Assembly: GCA_902496295.1 (NCBI GenBank)
Contig: CABVAF010000001.1
Location: 186,001-250,000 of the forward strand
DNA: 64,000 nucleotides
Direction: 5' to 3'
From: an uncultured Clostridium sp.
Lineage (GTDB): Bacteria > Bacillota > Clostridia > TANB77 > CAG-508
Position 1 is the stretch's first letter, and every line of letters begins with the position of its first letter. The position numbers and the translations under genes were made by a program. Positions 1 through 7,061 of the stretch are shown piece by piece. The notes under the pieces are model-generated. The model ran no database searches. It had not been told where the DNA came from and saw only the letters and a program-made list of their open reading frames with translations.

Positions 1-699
1 TAGTGATAAATCTGGCTCTGTTGGAGAATTTTTTAAATATTGAAAATGTTTTATAAATCTCTTTTTTTCCATACTTGCAATCAAATTGCCATCCTTTATA
101 TAAGTTATAGTATCAGCGCATTTTTCTAAATCACTTGTAATATGAGTAGAAAATAAGATTGATATTTTTTTAGTTTGTACTAAATACATAAATAAAGACA
201 ATAATTCTTCTCTTGATACAGGATCAAGTCCACTTGTAGGTTCATCTAATATCAACAACCTTGCATTGTGCGATAGTGCAATGGCTATCTGATATTTTAC
301 TTTCATTCCAGCAGATAATTCTTTAATTCTTTTTGAAGAATCAATATTAAATGTTTCTAAATAAGTTTGATATAGTTTTTCATCCCAATTTATATAGAAT
401 TTTTTTGTTATATTTGTTATAGTAGAAACTTTTTTTAGTTCGTAATAATCAATTCCACCAAATACAACACCTATATTAGACTTACAATATAATTCATTTT
501 GTTTATAATTCTTATCAAACATTTCTATAGTACCATTAGATATAGAAATCATATTTAGAATAGCTTTTAAAGTGGTACTTTTTCCTGCACCATTTCGACC
601 AATTAATCCCATAATTTCTCCTTCATTAATAGAAAAAGAAATATTATCTAACTTAAATTTGGGATATTCTTTTGATAAATTCTCAACTTTTAAAATCAT
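1..699 (-). CDS. ABC transporter ATP-binding protein (partial, C-terminus beyond left edge)
   Basis: ATPase subunit that would power an export-type ABC transporter at the membrane; its permease is not in the window. The reverse strand reads MILKVENLSKEYPKF..., with Walker A GRNGAGKST (about residues 38-46), the signature region KELSAGMKVKYQ, Walker B LLILDEPTSGLDP and the switch histidine in STHI. The reading frame is open to position 1, so the C-terminus is missing here. The start ATG overlaps the stop of the upstream regulator as ATGA, indicating translational coupling. This regulator/ATPase arrangement resembles small multidrug or bacteriocin-type exporters; the substrate cannot be inferred. 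Confidence 0.9.
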   Translation of the reverse strand, partial: MILKVENLSKEYPKFKLDNISFSINEGEIMGLIGRNGAGKSTTLKAILNMISISNGTIEMFDKNYKQNELYCKSNIGVVFGGIDYYELKKVSTITNITKKFYINWDEKLYQTYLETFNIDSSKRIKELSAGMKVKYQIAIALSHNARLLILDEPTSGLDPVSREELLSLFMYLVQTKKISILFSTHITSDLEKCADTITYIKDGNLIASMEKKRFIKHFQYLKNSPTEPDLSL

Positions 700-1160
700 T
701 CTTCTTTTTTATTCCTTTCTAAAAAATTTATTAATTCTGAATTGAAATATAATAAGTCATTTCCTTTTACTAAAGCAAGACCTCGACTTTCAGGATTTTC
801 ATTACCAAAAACTACAAGTGTTTCGCCTTGATTAATATTTAAAATTTCACGAGCCTTTTTAGGTATTACAATTTGACCTCTTTCTCCAACAACAACAGTT
901 CCAAATAAATGCTTACCTTTAGGAGGAATAGGGTAACCCTCTTTTGACTCGTCAAAATGTATTAAATCATCAAGTTTAACATTATATAAGTTAGCAAGTT
1001 TATCACAATTAATCAAATCAGGGATAACCTCTCCAGTTTCCCATTTAGAAATCGCTTGTCTTGATACACCAATTTTATCAGCAAGATATTCTAGAGAGTA
1101 ATGATTCTGATTTCTTAATGCTATTAGATTTTGAGAAATTATTTTTTTCATTTCATTCAT
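696..1160 (-). CDS. XRE-family HTH regulator with AbrB/SpoVT-like C-terminal domain
   Basis: Probable transcriptional regulator of the coupled ABC exporter gene. Residues about 5-65 form a Cro/C1-type helix-turn-helix (LADKIGVSRQAISKWETG), and about 85-130 resemble a swapped-hairpin AbrB domain (GERGQIVIPKKAREILNINQG). I chose the ATG at 1160 because AAAGGA lies about 9 nt upstream. An earlier in-frame ATG at 1178 has no ribosome binding site. The two DNA-binding domains in one 154-residue chain and the 4-bp overlap with the ATPase suggest an autoregulated operon. The inducer is unknown. The AbrB part could suggest an antitoxin, but no toxin is adjacent. Confidence 0.85.
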   Translation of the reverse strand: MNEMKKIISQNLIALRNQNHYSLEYLADKIGVSRQAISKWETGEVIPDLINCDKLANLYNVKLDDLIHFDESKEGYPIPPKGKHLFGTVVVGERGQIVIPKKAREILNINQGETLVVFGNENPESRGLALVKGNDLLYFNSELINFLERNKKEE

Positions 1161-1184
1161 ATCAATCATTCCTTTCATACCATT

Positions 1185-1212
1185 ATTTTAGCATAGAAAG
1201 TAAATAAAGCAA
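1185..1212 (-). promoter_or_regulatory. Candidate sigma-A promoter of the XRE regulator/ABC operon
   Basis: On the minus strand, TTGCTT (1212-1207) and TAAAAT (1190-1185) are separated by 16 bp, placing the start site near 1178, about 18 nt before the chosen start codon. This also argues against the upstream ATG at 1178. Prediction by eye only. Confidence 0.45.
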
Positions 1213-1287
1213 CCAACCTTTTTTAACAGAAAATGTTATGTTTAATTTACTTTTTTAAAAAAGAAATTATTATAGTAAACAAAAGTA

Positions 1288-1335
1288 TTGACAATAATTT
1301 TTTATTTTTCTAAACTTTAAATAGTAAGTGCTTAC
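1288..1335 (+). promoter_or_regulatory. Consensus-like promoter with palindrome at the start site
   Basis: TTGACA (1288-1293), a 17-bp spacer and TAAACT (1311-1316) form a good sigma-A promoter. A short inverted repeat, GTAAG-TG-CTTAC (1324-1335), sits at the expected transcription start and could be a repressor site. The promoter faces the acyltransferase fragment. Confidence 0.55.
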
Positions 1336-1362
1336 AATAATTTAAAGTAAAGAGAAATTAAA

Positions 1363-1578
1363 ATGTATTATGCAAGATTTAAAGGAACTCATTATGAAGT
1401 TGGTTATAAATGGGGGAGGTTATTATATAAAAACAATAAAATTATAAGCAAACAACATACTTTTAAAATTACTGAGGAAAGAAAAGAATTTGCCAAAAGT
1501 TGTTTGCCAATTTATCAAAAATACTATCCAGAAATATTAGAAGAAATAAAAAAATTACTTTGTGCTAATATTACTTAA
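1363..1578 (+). pseudogene. N-terminal fragment of a C45-type acyltransferase/peptidase
   Basis: The 71 residues begin MYYARFKGTHYEVGYKWG and continue to YYPEILEEIKKLL. This resembles the N-terminus of clostridial proteins related to acyl-CoA:6-aminopenicillanate acyltransferase (peptidase family C45), which normally exceed 300 residues and carry the autocatalytic cysteine after this region. The chain loses similarity at residue about 64 and stops, so the catalytic core is absent. The following 90 bp have no recognisable continuation. Family assignment is from recalled motif similarity, so an intact small protein cannot be excluded. Confidence 0.5.
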
Positions 1579-1671
1579 ATATCAATAATATTTAAAATAT
1601 AAAGTATTCTAGTTAATGTGGCTCAGGAAAGAAATATAAAAATTGTTGTGGAAAGAACGCCAAAAGTTCAT

Positions 1672-1717
1672 TTGCCAAATTTAACAATGTATGTTATACT
1701 TATAGCATACATTGTTA
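1672..1717 (+). promoter_or_regulatory. Promoter with -10 box inside a 12-bp perfect inverted repeat
   Basis: TTGCCA (1672-1677), a 17-bp spacer and TATACT (1695-1700) predict transcription from about 1707 toward the cysteine-cluster gene. A perfect inverted repeat, taacaatgtatg (1682-1693) and catacattgtta (1706-1717), encloses the -10 box, the geometry of a dimeric repressor operator (for example MarR or TetR type). No regulator of that kind is encoded next to it. Confidence 0.6.
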
Positions 1718-1788
1718 TGTAAACATTGCGTTCTAGGTCAGTAGAATGTGATAAATTATTTCTTGAAAATGGGGGAAGTAATGTGATA

Positions 1789-2349
1789 ATGTCAAAAGAA
1801 GAACGGCTTTTAAGCTGTAAATGGGAAAATAAAAGCGCATGCAAGGAATGTGGTGGAAAATGTTGCCAGAGAACCGGATGCGAAGCATCTCCAGATGATT
1901 TCGATTGTGACCGGAATAAAATGGCTGCATCGTTAGGAACAGGAAACTATGCAATAGATCTTGTACTTGATGAGCATAAGAGAGTATTAAAAACACAAGG
2001 ATATACTTTGACTTTAGATGTTGACTTTCTATTGCATTCACACGAAGCGACTCTTTTTATGAGACCCAGAAATCAAGGAAAGCCTGTAGCAGACATAATT
2101 CATATTGGATACAGCTACTCTCCTTGTATATTTTGGAACAGAGAAACTGGCTGTAGACTGCCTTATGAGGAACGTCCTAAATACGGTAGAGCTATTATGC
2201 CAATAGCACCTGGCGTTTGCAGTAATATCTACAATACTCGGGCTATGCTATTAAAAGAATGGTATGAATACAATGAGTTTTTATACCATATGGTAAAAAG
2301 ATATTTTGATGAAGCCTGGTACAAATATTTAGGTTTTAGAATTACGTAA
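1789..2349 (+). CDS. Cysteine-cluster (YkgJ-like) metal-binding protein
   Basis: Function unknown. The N-terminal cluster ACKECGGKCCQRTGCEASPDDF resembles the CxxCxxxCC cores of YkgJ-family proteins thought to bind zinc or iron; a second pair occurs at SPCIFW/TGCRLPYEERP. No signal peptide or membrane segment is visible. The frame is open from a TTG at 1726, but the purine-rich GGGGGAAG at 1771-1778 favours GTG 1783 or ATG 1789 (used here; 186 residues). Codon use is less AT-biased than in neighbours (GCATGC, ACCGGATGC). The gene stands alone between its own operator-like promoter and a perfect terminator. Confidence 0.7.
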   Translation: MSKEERLLSCKWENKSACKECGGKCCQRTGCEASPDDFDCDRNKMAASLGTGNYAIDLVLDEHKRVLKTQGYTLTLDVDFLLHSHEATLFMRPRNQGKPVADIIHIGYSYSPCIFWNRETGCRLPYEERPKYGRAIMPIAPGVCSNIYNTRAMLLKEWYEYNEFLYHMVKRYFDEAWYKYLGFRIT

Positions 2350-2354
2350 GAGTA

Positions 2355-2388
2355 AAAAAATGTCGTCTGACCGCGACATTTTTTATAA
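2355..2388 (+). terminator. Rho-independent terminator of the cysteine-cluster gene
   Basis: Perfect 11-bp stem aaaaaatgtcg (2355-2365) / cgacatttttt (2374-2384) with an 8-nt loop, ending in a T tract. It lies directly after the stop codon at 2349. Confidence 0.85.
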
Positions 2389-2497
2389 TATTAGTCCGAA
2401 AACAAAATTTTAGAGAATTTTATAATATTGACAATATTTTTATGACATGATAATATTATTGTTGTGTAAAAAAAGAATAAATTAAAGGAGAAAATTA

Positions 2498-3409
2498 ATG
2501 AAGAAACTAAAGGGATTATTAATAAACGCATTTAATGGATTTTGTATGTCTTTAGCAGATAGTGTACCTGGAGTATCTGGTGGAACGGTCGCATTTATTT
2601 TAGGGTTTTATGATAAATTTGTAACATCATTAGATAATCTAATAACAGGTAAAAAAGAAGAAAAAATTAAAGCTATAAAATATTTAGTTAAATTAGGAAT
2701 TGGATGGATTATAGGAATGGCACTAGCTGCACTTTTCTTAACTAGTGTTTTTGAAAAAAATATATACCAAATAAGTTCTTTATTTATAGGTTTTATAGTA
2801 TTTGCTATACCTCTTATAATTAAAGAAGAAAAAGATACGTTAAAAGGAAAATATAAATATTTAATTTTTACCGTAATTGGTATTTTAATAGTATCAGCCA
2901 TAACTTTTTTAAATCCAGTATCTGGAACTGGTGCAAATGTAGATATTGAACACTTAAATTTTGGTTTATGTGTGTACATTTTTATAGCAGCTATGATTGC
3001 AATATCTGCTATGATATTACCAGGAATATCTGGCTCAACTTTATTATTAATATTTGGTTTATATATGCCAATAATAAATGCTATAAAAGAATTTTTACAT
3101 CTAAATTTTAACTATTTACCAGTATTAATAATTTTCGGTCTAGGAATTTTAGCAGGAATAGCTTTAGTAATAAAATTAATAAGAATAGCTTTAGAAAAAT
3201 ATAGAAGTCAAACAATATATTGTATATTAGGACTAATGATTGGTTCTATATATGCTATAGTAATGGGACCAACCACGTTAGCTGAACCACAAGCAGCAAT
3301 TAGTTTTTCAAGTTTTAGTATTATATTTTTCCTTTTAGGAGGATTATTAATATTAGGAATGGAATTTGTAAAACATAAAATCGAAAAGAGTAAAGATATA
3401 GAAGAATAA
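2498..3409 (+). CDS. popT: DUF368 membrane protein, polyprenyl-phosphate translocase family
   Basis: Integral membrane protein of 303 residues with about 8-10 hydrophobic helices and the family's duplicated signature, SVPGVSGGT near residue 25 and LPGISGST near 180. DUF368 proteins (PopT) have been reported to recycle undecaprenyl phosphate across the cytoplasmic membrane for peptidoglycan and polymer synthesis, a role shared with DedA/UptA proteins. That function is inferred here from family membership. A strong AAAGGAG precedes the ATG by 8 nt. It is a monocistronic-looking gene ahead of prfB. Its presence fits a cell making abundant surface polysaccharide from the locus at 43-64 kb. Confidence 0.85.
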   Translation: MKKLKGLLINAFNGFCMSLADSVPGVSGGTVAFILGFYDKFVTSLDNLITGKKEEKIKAIKYLVKLGIGWIIGMALAALFLTSVFEKNIYQISSLFIGFIVFAIPLIIKEEKDTLKGKYKYLIFTVIGILIVSAITFLNPVSGTGANVDIEHLNFGLCVYIFIAAMIAISAMILPGISGSTLLLIFGLYMPIINAIKEFLHLNFNYLPVLIIFGLGILAGIALVIKLIRIALEKYRSQTIYCILGLMIGSIYAIVMGPTTLAEPQAAISFSSFSIIFFLLGGLLILGMEFVKHKIEKSKDIEE

Positions 3410-3464
3410 AGTATAAAAGCATTAATATATATTAATGCTTTTTAAATTAAAAGGATGTGATAAA

Positions 3465-4575
3465 ATGATAGAATTAGAAGAAAATAGTTTAAAATTATCT
3501 GAACTATCTGAAAGACTACAAAAGGTAGGTGATTCACTTTGATGTAGTAAATAAAGAAAAAGAATTAGCAGAATTAGAGAAACAAACTACATCAAATGAA
3601 TTTTGGAACGATTCGGAAAACAGCTCTAAAGTATTAAAGAAAATAACTAGTATAAAAAACAAAGTAAATAATTTCAAGAAAATAAAATCCGAATTAGAAA
3701 ATTTAAAAGATATGAATGAACTTTTACAAGTAGAAGAAGAACAAGAGATAATTAAGGAACTTTTAAGTAATACAATTGTTTTAGAAAAAGAAATAGATAA
3801 GCTTGAAACAACTACACTTTTATCTGGAAAATATGATATAAACAATGCAATTATTACTATACATCCTGGAGCTGGAGGCACAGAAGCACAAGATTGGGCA
3901 GAAATGTTATATAGAATGTATTCTAGATGGGCAAATGCAAATAATTATGAAATTAAAGAACTAGATTATTTAGATGGGGAAGAGGCAGGCTTAAAAAGTG
4001 TTACATTCTTAGTTTCAGGGGATTATGCTTATGGATACTTGAAAGGAGAAATGGGAGTTCATAGATTAGTAAGAATTTCTCCTTTTGACGCAGGCGGAAG
4101 AAGACATACATCTTTTGCGTCTGTTGAAGTATTGCCAGAAATTGCAGAAGATATAGAAGTTGATATTAATCCAGATGATTTACGTATTGACACATATAGG
4201 GCCTCTGGTGCAGGTGGACAACATGTAAACAAAACATCTTCTGCAATAAGAATTACACACATTCCAACAAATATAGTAGTAGCATGTCAATCTGAGCGTT
4301 CACAAATACAAAATAGAGAAACAGCTATGAAAATGTTAAAATCTAAGCTTATAAATTTAAAGGAAAAAGAACAAAAAGAAAAAATAGATGATTTAAAAGG
4401 TATACAGATGGATATAGCATGGGGAAGCCAAATAAGATCTTATGTATTTTGCCCATATACATTAGTAAAAGACCATAGGACTAACTATGAAGTTGGAAAT
4501 GTTCAAGCTGTTATGGATGGAGATTTAAACGGATTTATGGATGCTTATTTAAAATATATTGCTAATAATAAGTAA
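3465..4575 (+). CDS. prfB: Peptide chain release factor 2, expressed by programmed +1 frameshift
   Basis: RF2 terminates translation at UGA and UAA. Codons 1-25 run from ATG 3465 to CTT 3537-3539 and meet an in-frame TGA at 3540-3542. Skipping the T at 3540 joins GAT 3541 to the long downstream frame, giving 369 residues. The slippery CTTTGA with upstream AGGTGA is the classical autoregulatory site: low RF2 stalls the ribosome at UGA and favours the shift. The recognition tripeptide SPF (VRISPFDAGG) and catalytic GGQ (GAGGQHVNKTSSA) are both present. Annotating only the second frame would lose the true N-terminus. Confidence 0.95.
3526..3543 (+). promoter_or_regulatory. Programmed +1 frameshift site of prfB
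   Basis: AGGTGATTCACTTTGAT: the SD-like AGGTGA ends 4 nt before the P-site codon CTT, which is followed by TGA. The spacing and the CTT-TGA pair match the known RF2 recoding signal; efficiency cannot be judged from sequence. Confidence 0.9.
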
Positions 4576-4680
4576 TATAAAAAATGTTTTTTACTATTAA
4601 GATTTAAATTATATTCTATTTATGTAAATAATATTGAAAATTTACTAATAAAAAATCACGGTTTCATTTAAGATTAATAA

Positions 4681-4730
4681 AATATAATATAGTATTTTTA
4701 TAATTAAATTTGCTATATTATATTTTTTTA
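4681..4730 (+). terminator. AT-only hairpin with T tract just before the aspartokinase
   Basis: aatataatatag (4681-4692) and ctatattatatt (4713-4724) are perfect complements followed by TTTTTTA. It can act as the prfB terminator. Because it ends only 13 nt before the next start codon, it could also be an attenuator. The all-AU stem (two GC pairs) makes it weak. Confidence 0.45.
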
Positions 4731-4743
4731 TTAGGTGCATTTT

Positions 4744-5706
4744 ATGGACACAATAGTTTTAAAATTTGGAGGAAGTTCTTTAGCAAATGATGAAAATTTA
4801 AAAAGTGTAGCAGAAAAAATAGTAAGTTATTATAACTCTAATAATAGAGTAGTTGTAGTCTTATCTGCTCAAGGGAAAACTACAGATAAATTAATAAGTG
4901 AAGTAGACTCTTTAACAAAAAATCCAAACAAGAGAGAATTAGATGCTCTTCTAAGCGTAGGAGAACAAATTTCAGTTACTAAAATGGCAATATTACTTAA
5001 TTCTATGGGATATCCAGCGGTTTCTTTATTAGGATGGCAAGTGGGAATTTTAACAGATGATGAATATTCAGATGCTAAAATTGAAAAAATAGATAATTCT
5101 AGAATAGAAACAGAATTAAATGAAGGAAAGATAGTAATTATAGCAGGCTTTCAAGGAATTGACAAAGAAAACAATATAACTACATTAGGAAGAGGAGGTT
5201 CAGATACAACAGCTGTATCTATAGCAGCAATATTAAAAGCTAACCATTGTTATATTTATTCTGATGTAGAAGGAGTATATACAGCAGATCCAAAGAAAAT
5301 AGAAAATGCCAAACAATTAGATGAAATTTCTTATGAAGAAATGAGAGAAATTTCTGGAGAGGGAGCAAAAGTCCTTCATAATAGATGTGTTACAATTGCT
5401 GAAAAATATAATATTCCAATAGAAACAAAATCAACGTTTAACAATAAAAAAGGAACCATTATTAGTAATAAATTTGAAGAAAAAACTATAAAAAGTATTG
5501 TACGAAATAAAAATTTAACTAGAATTTCAATTATTGGATATGGATGTAATTATGATAATGAAATATTAAATAAAGTATTTAAATTTATCGTAGAAAAAGA
5601 TTTAAAGATATTTAATATTAACATTGATGAATGCAAAATAACAATTAACTTTAAACAGGAGATATCTGATGGTATTTTACAGGAATTTCATGATGTTTTG
5701 TTCTAA
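4744..5706 (+). CDS. Aspartate kinase, short form
   Basis: Phosphorylates L-aspartate, the first step to lysine, diaminopimelate, methionine and threonine. The kinase domain covers residues 1-230: KFGGSSLAN at the N-terminus, GRGGSDTTAV, and YSDVEGVYTADP. At 320 residues it is about 80 shorter than usual LysC proteins, leaving room for only one recognisable ACT-like region (about 250-320, TRISIIGYG...) instead of two, so feedback control may differ. The ATG at 4744 is chosen over GTG 4735 because AGGTG lies 6 nt upstream. It sits directly before the yabP-yabQ-divIC genes; in spore formers DAP and dipicolinate derive from this pathway. Confidence 0.85.
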   Translation: MDTIVLKFGGSSLANDENLKSVAEKIVSYYNSNNRVVVVLSAQGKTTDKLISEVDSLTKNPNKRELDALLSVGEQISVTKMAILLNSMGYPAVSLLGWQVGILTDDEYSDAKIEKIDNSRIETELNEGKIVIIAGFQGIDKENNITTLGRGGSDTTAVSIAAILKANHCYIYSDVEGVYTADPKKIENAKQLDEISYEEMREISGEGAKVLHNRCVTIAEKYNIPIETKSTFNNKKGTIISNKFEEKTIKSIVRNKNLTRISIIGYGCNYDNEILNKVFKFIVEKDLKIFNINIDECKITINFKQEISDGILQEFHDVLF

Positions 5707-5766
5707 AATAGACAAGGGCTGAATATAATTAATTATACACCTAAAATAGAGCAAGGAGCTGATTTT

Positions 5767-6069
5767 ATGCCAATGGATATGAAAAAAGATAATATACAAT
5801 CAAGTAATATAATTCAAAATATAGTTTTGGAAAATAGAGAAAAACTAAGTATATCTGGGGTTTTAGATGTACTTAGTTTTGATGATCAAATTATTATAGT
5901 CGAAACAGAATTAGGACTTTTAACTATAAAAGGAGAAGATTTAAGGATTAATAAATTGAGCATAGATACTTCTGAAACAATTGTTAATGGAAATATAATG
6001 CAAATAGCATATAGTGAAAATACAGTAGAAAAGAAAGGGGAGGGAATATTCTCTAAAATATTTAAATAG
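5767..6069 (+). CDS. yabP: Sporulation protein YabP
   Basis: A 100-residue cytosolic protein with the YabP core ENREKLSISGVLDVLSFDDQII..TELGLLTIKGEDLRI. In Bacillus subtilis yabP is transcribed in the mother cell with yabQ and is needed for normal spore maturation; the molecular role is unresolved. The order yabP-yabQ-divIC matches Bacillus and many clostridia, which supports the assignment strongly. The ribosome binding site GCAAGGAG lies about 8 nt before the ATG. Confidence 0.9.
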   Translation: MPMDMKKDNIQSSNIIQNIVLENREKLSISGVLDVLSFDDQIIIVETELGLLTIKGEDLRINKLSIDTSETIVNGNIMQIAYSENTVEKKGEGIFSKIFK

Positions 6070-6083
6070 AAAGGAGAATAATT

Positions 6084-6557
6084 TTGAACCAAATATATTG
6101 TTTTTTTATTTTTATTATTGTAGGAATAATCATTTCAATTTTATTTGATATTTTTAGAATATTAAGAAAAGTATTTAAAACACCAGATATTATTACATAT
6201 ATAGAAGACATTATCTGTGGAGTTCTTGCAGGAATAATTATAATATATTCTATATTTAAGTTTAATAATGGGGAGATAAGAAGTTATTTATTTGTTGGAA
6301 TTTTAGTCGGTATTTTATCTTACTTGTTTACGCTAAGTAAATTCTTTGTTAAGTTTGGCGACAAAATTTTAACATTTTTAAAGAAAATTTTACTTTTTCC
6401 AATAAAAAAAGCTTTACTTTTGAGCAAAAATGTTTTAAAATTTATTAATAGGAATATATTTCGACCTTTTTCAAAATTTATTATTAGTGTAAGAAATAAA
6501 ATTCCAAAATTTTCTATAAAAAAATATATAAATCGTCGAAAAAAAGAAGGATTTTAA
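6084..6557 (+). CDS. yabQ: Spore cortex biosynthesis membrane protein YabQ
   Basis: Starts with TTG at 6084, 7 nt after AAAGGAG, 14 nt downstream of yabP. Three to four N-terminal hydrophobic segments (residues about 5-25, 40-62, 68-90) are followed by a long basic tail rich in lysine and arginine. Family knowledge: YabQ localises to the outer forespore membrane and is required for cortex formation. The length of 157 residues is within the family range. Confidence 0.85.
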   Translation: MNQIYCFFIFIIVGIIISILFDIFRILRKVFKTPDIITYIEDIICGVLAGIIIIYSIFKFNNGEIRSYLFVGILVGILSYLFTLSKFFVKFGDKILTFLKKILLFPIKKALLLSKNVLKFINRNIFRPFSKFIISVRNKIPKFSIKKYINRRKKEGF

Positions 6558-6615
6558 ATTTATATGTAGAAAAAAATAATATATAGAACTTTTATAAATA
6601 AACTAAGGAGAAGCT

Positions 6616-6885
6616 ATGAAAAGCAAAATTTTAAAACGAATTATAATAGTAGCTGTTTTAATATATGCTATATATACATTTATTTCTCAGCAAAAACTAT
6701 TAAATACATATACTGCCGAAGCAAAAGAAATTAGCAATCAAATTACAGAGGCAGAAGAAATAAAACAAGAGCTTGCAGACACAAAAGAACATTTAGATTC
6801 TAAAGAATACATAGAAGATATTGCAAGAGAAAAGTTAGATATGTATCTACCAAATGAAAAGGTTTACATAGATATTAGTAAATAA
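6616..6885 (+). CDS. divIC: Septum formation initiator, DivIC/FtsB family
   Basis: A bitopic 89-residue protein: a short basic cytoplasmic N-terminus, one transmembrane helix (residues about 8-24), then an extracytoplasmic coiled coil (about 30-65) ending in the conserved YIEDIAREKLDMYLPNEKVYI. It would bridge FtsL and other divisome proteins. Position immediately after yabP-yabQ is the expected synteny. AAGGAGAAGCT precedes the ATG. Confidence 0.92.
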   Translation: MKSKILKRIIIVAVLIYAIYTFISQQKLLNTYTAEAKEISNQITEAEEIKQELADTKEHLDSKEYIEDIAREKLDMYLPNEKVYIDISK

Positions 6886-6887
6886 AT

Positions 6888-6922
6888 TATATAAGAGGTT
6901 TTCCCTCTTATATATTATTTGT
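6888..6922 (+). terminator. Terminator after divIC
   Basis: Perfect 11-bp stem tatataagagg (6888-6898) / cctcttatata (6904-6914), 5-nt loop, followed by TTATTTGTTT. It closes the yabP-yabQ-divIC unit. Confidence 0.85.
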
Positions 6923-7061
6923 TTCAAAACTATATCATAATTAATCATAATATTTATTTTATTTTTGTTTTTTCTAAAGTTTTTTATCTAAATATTCCTT
7001 TCAAAATACAAATTAAATAAAACTTTAAATAATATAATTATTTATTTTATGGGGGCTTAGA

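Noticed and set aside
696..1160. Toxin-antitoxin antitoxin (because of the AbrB-like domain)
   Set aside because: The coupled downstream gene is an ABC ATPase, and no small toxin-like frame is adjacent.
1698..1725. dif-like half site: ACTT at the left and TTATGTAAAC at the right, as in the Firmicutes dif sequence
   Set aside because: The centre and most of the XerC arm do not match, and a 10-base AT-rich match is expected about once by chance in a window of this size and composition.
4576..4743. Possible lysine riboswitch before the aspartokinase
   Set aside because: The leader is only about 168 nt, nearly all A/T, and lacks the conserved lysine-aptamer cores; only an AT hairpin is visible.
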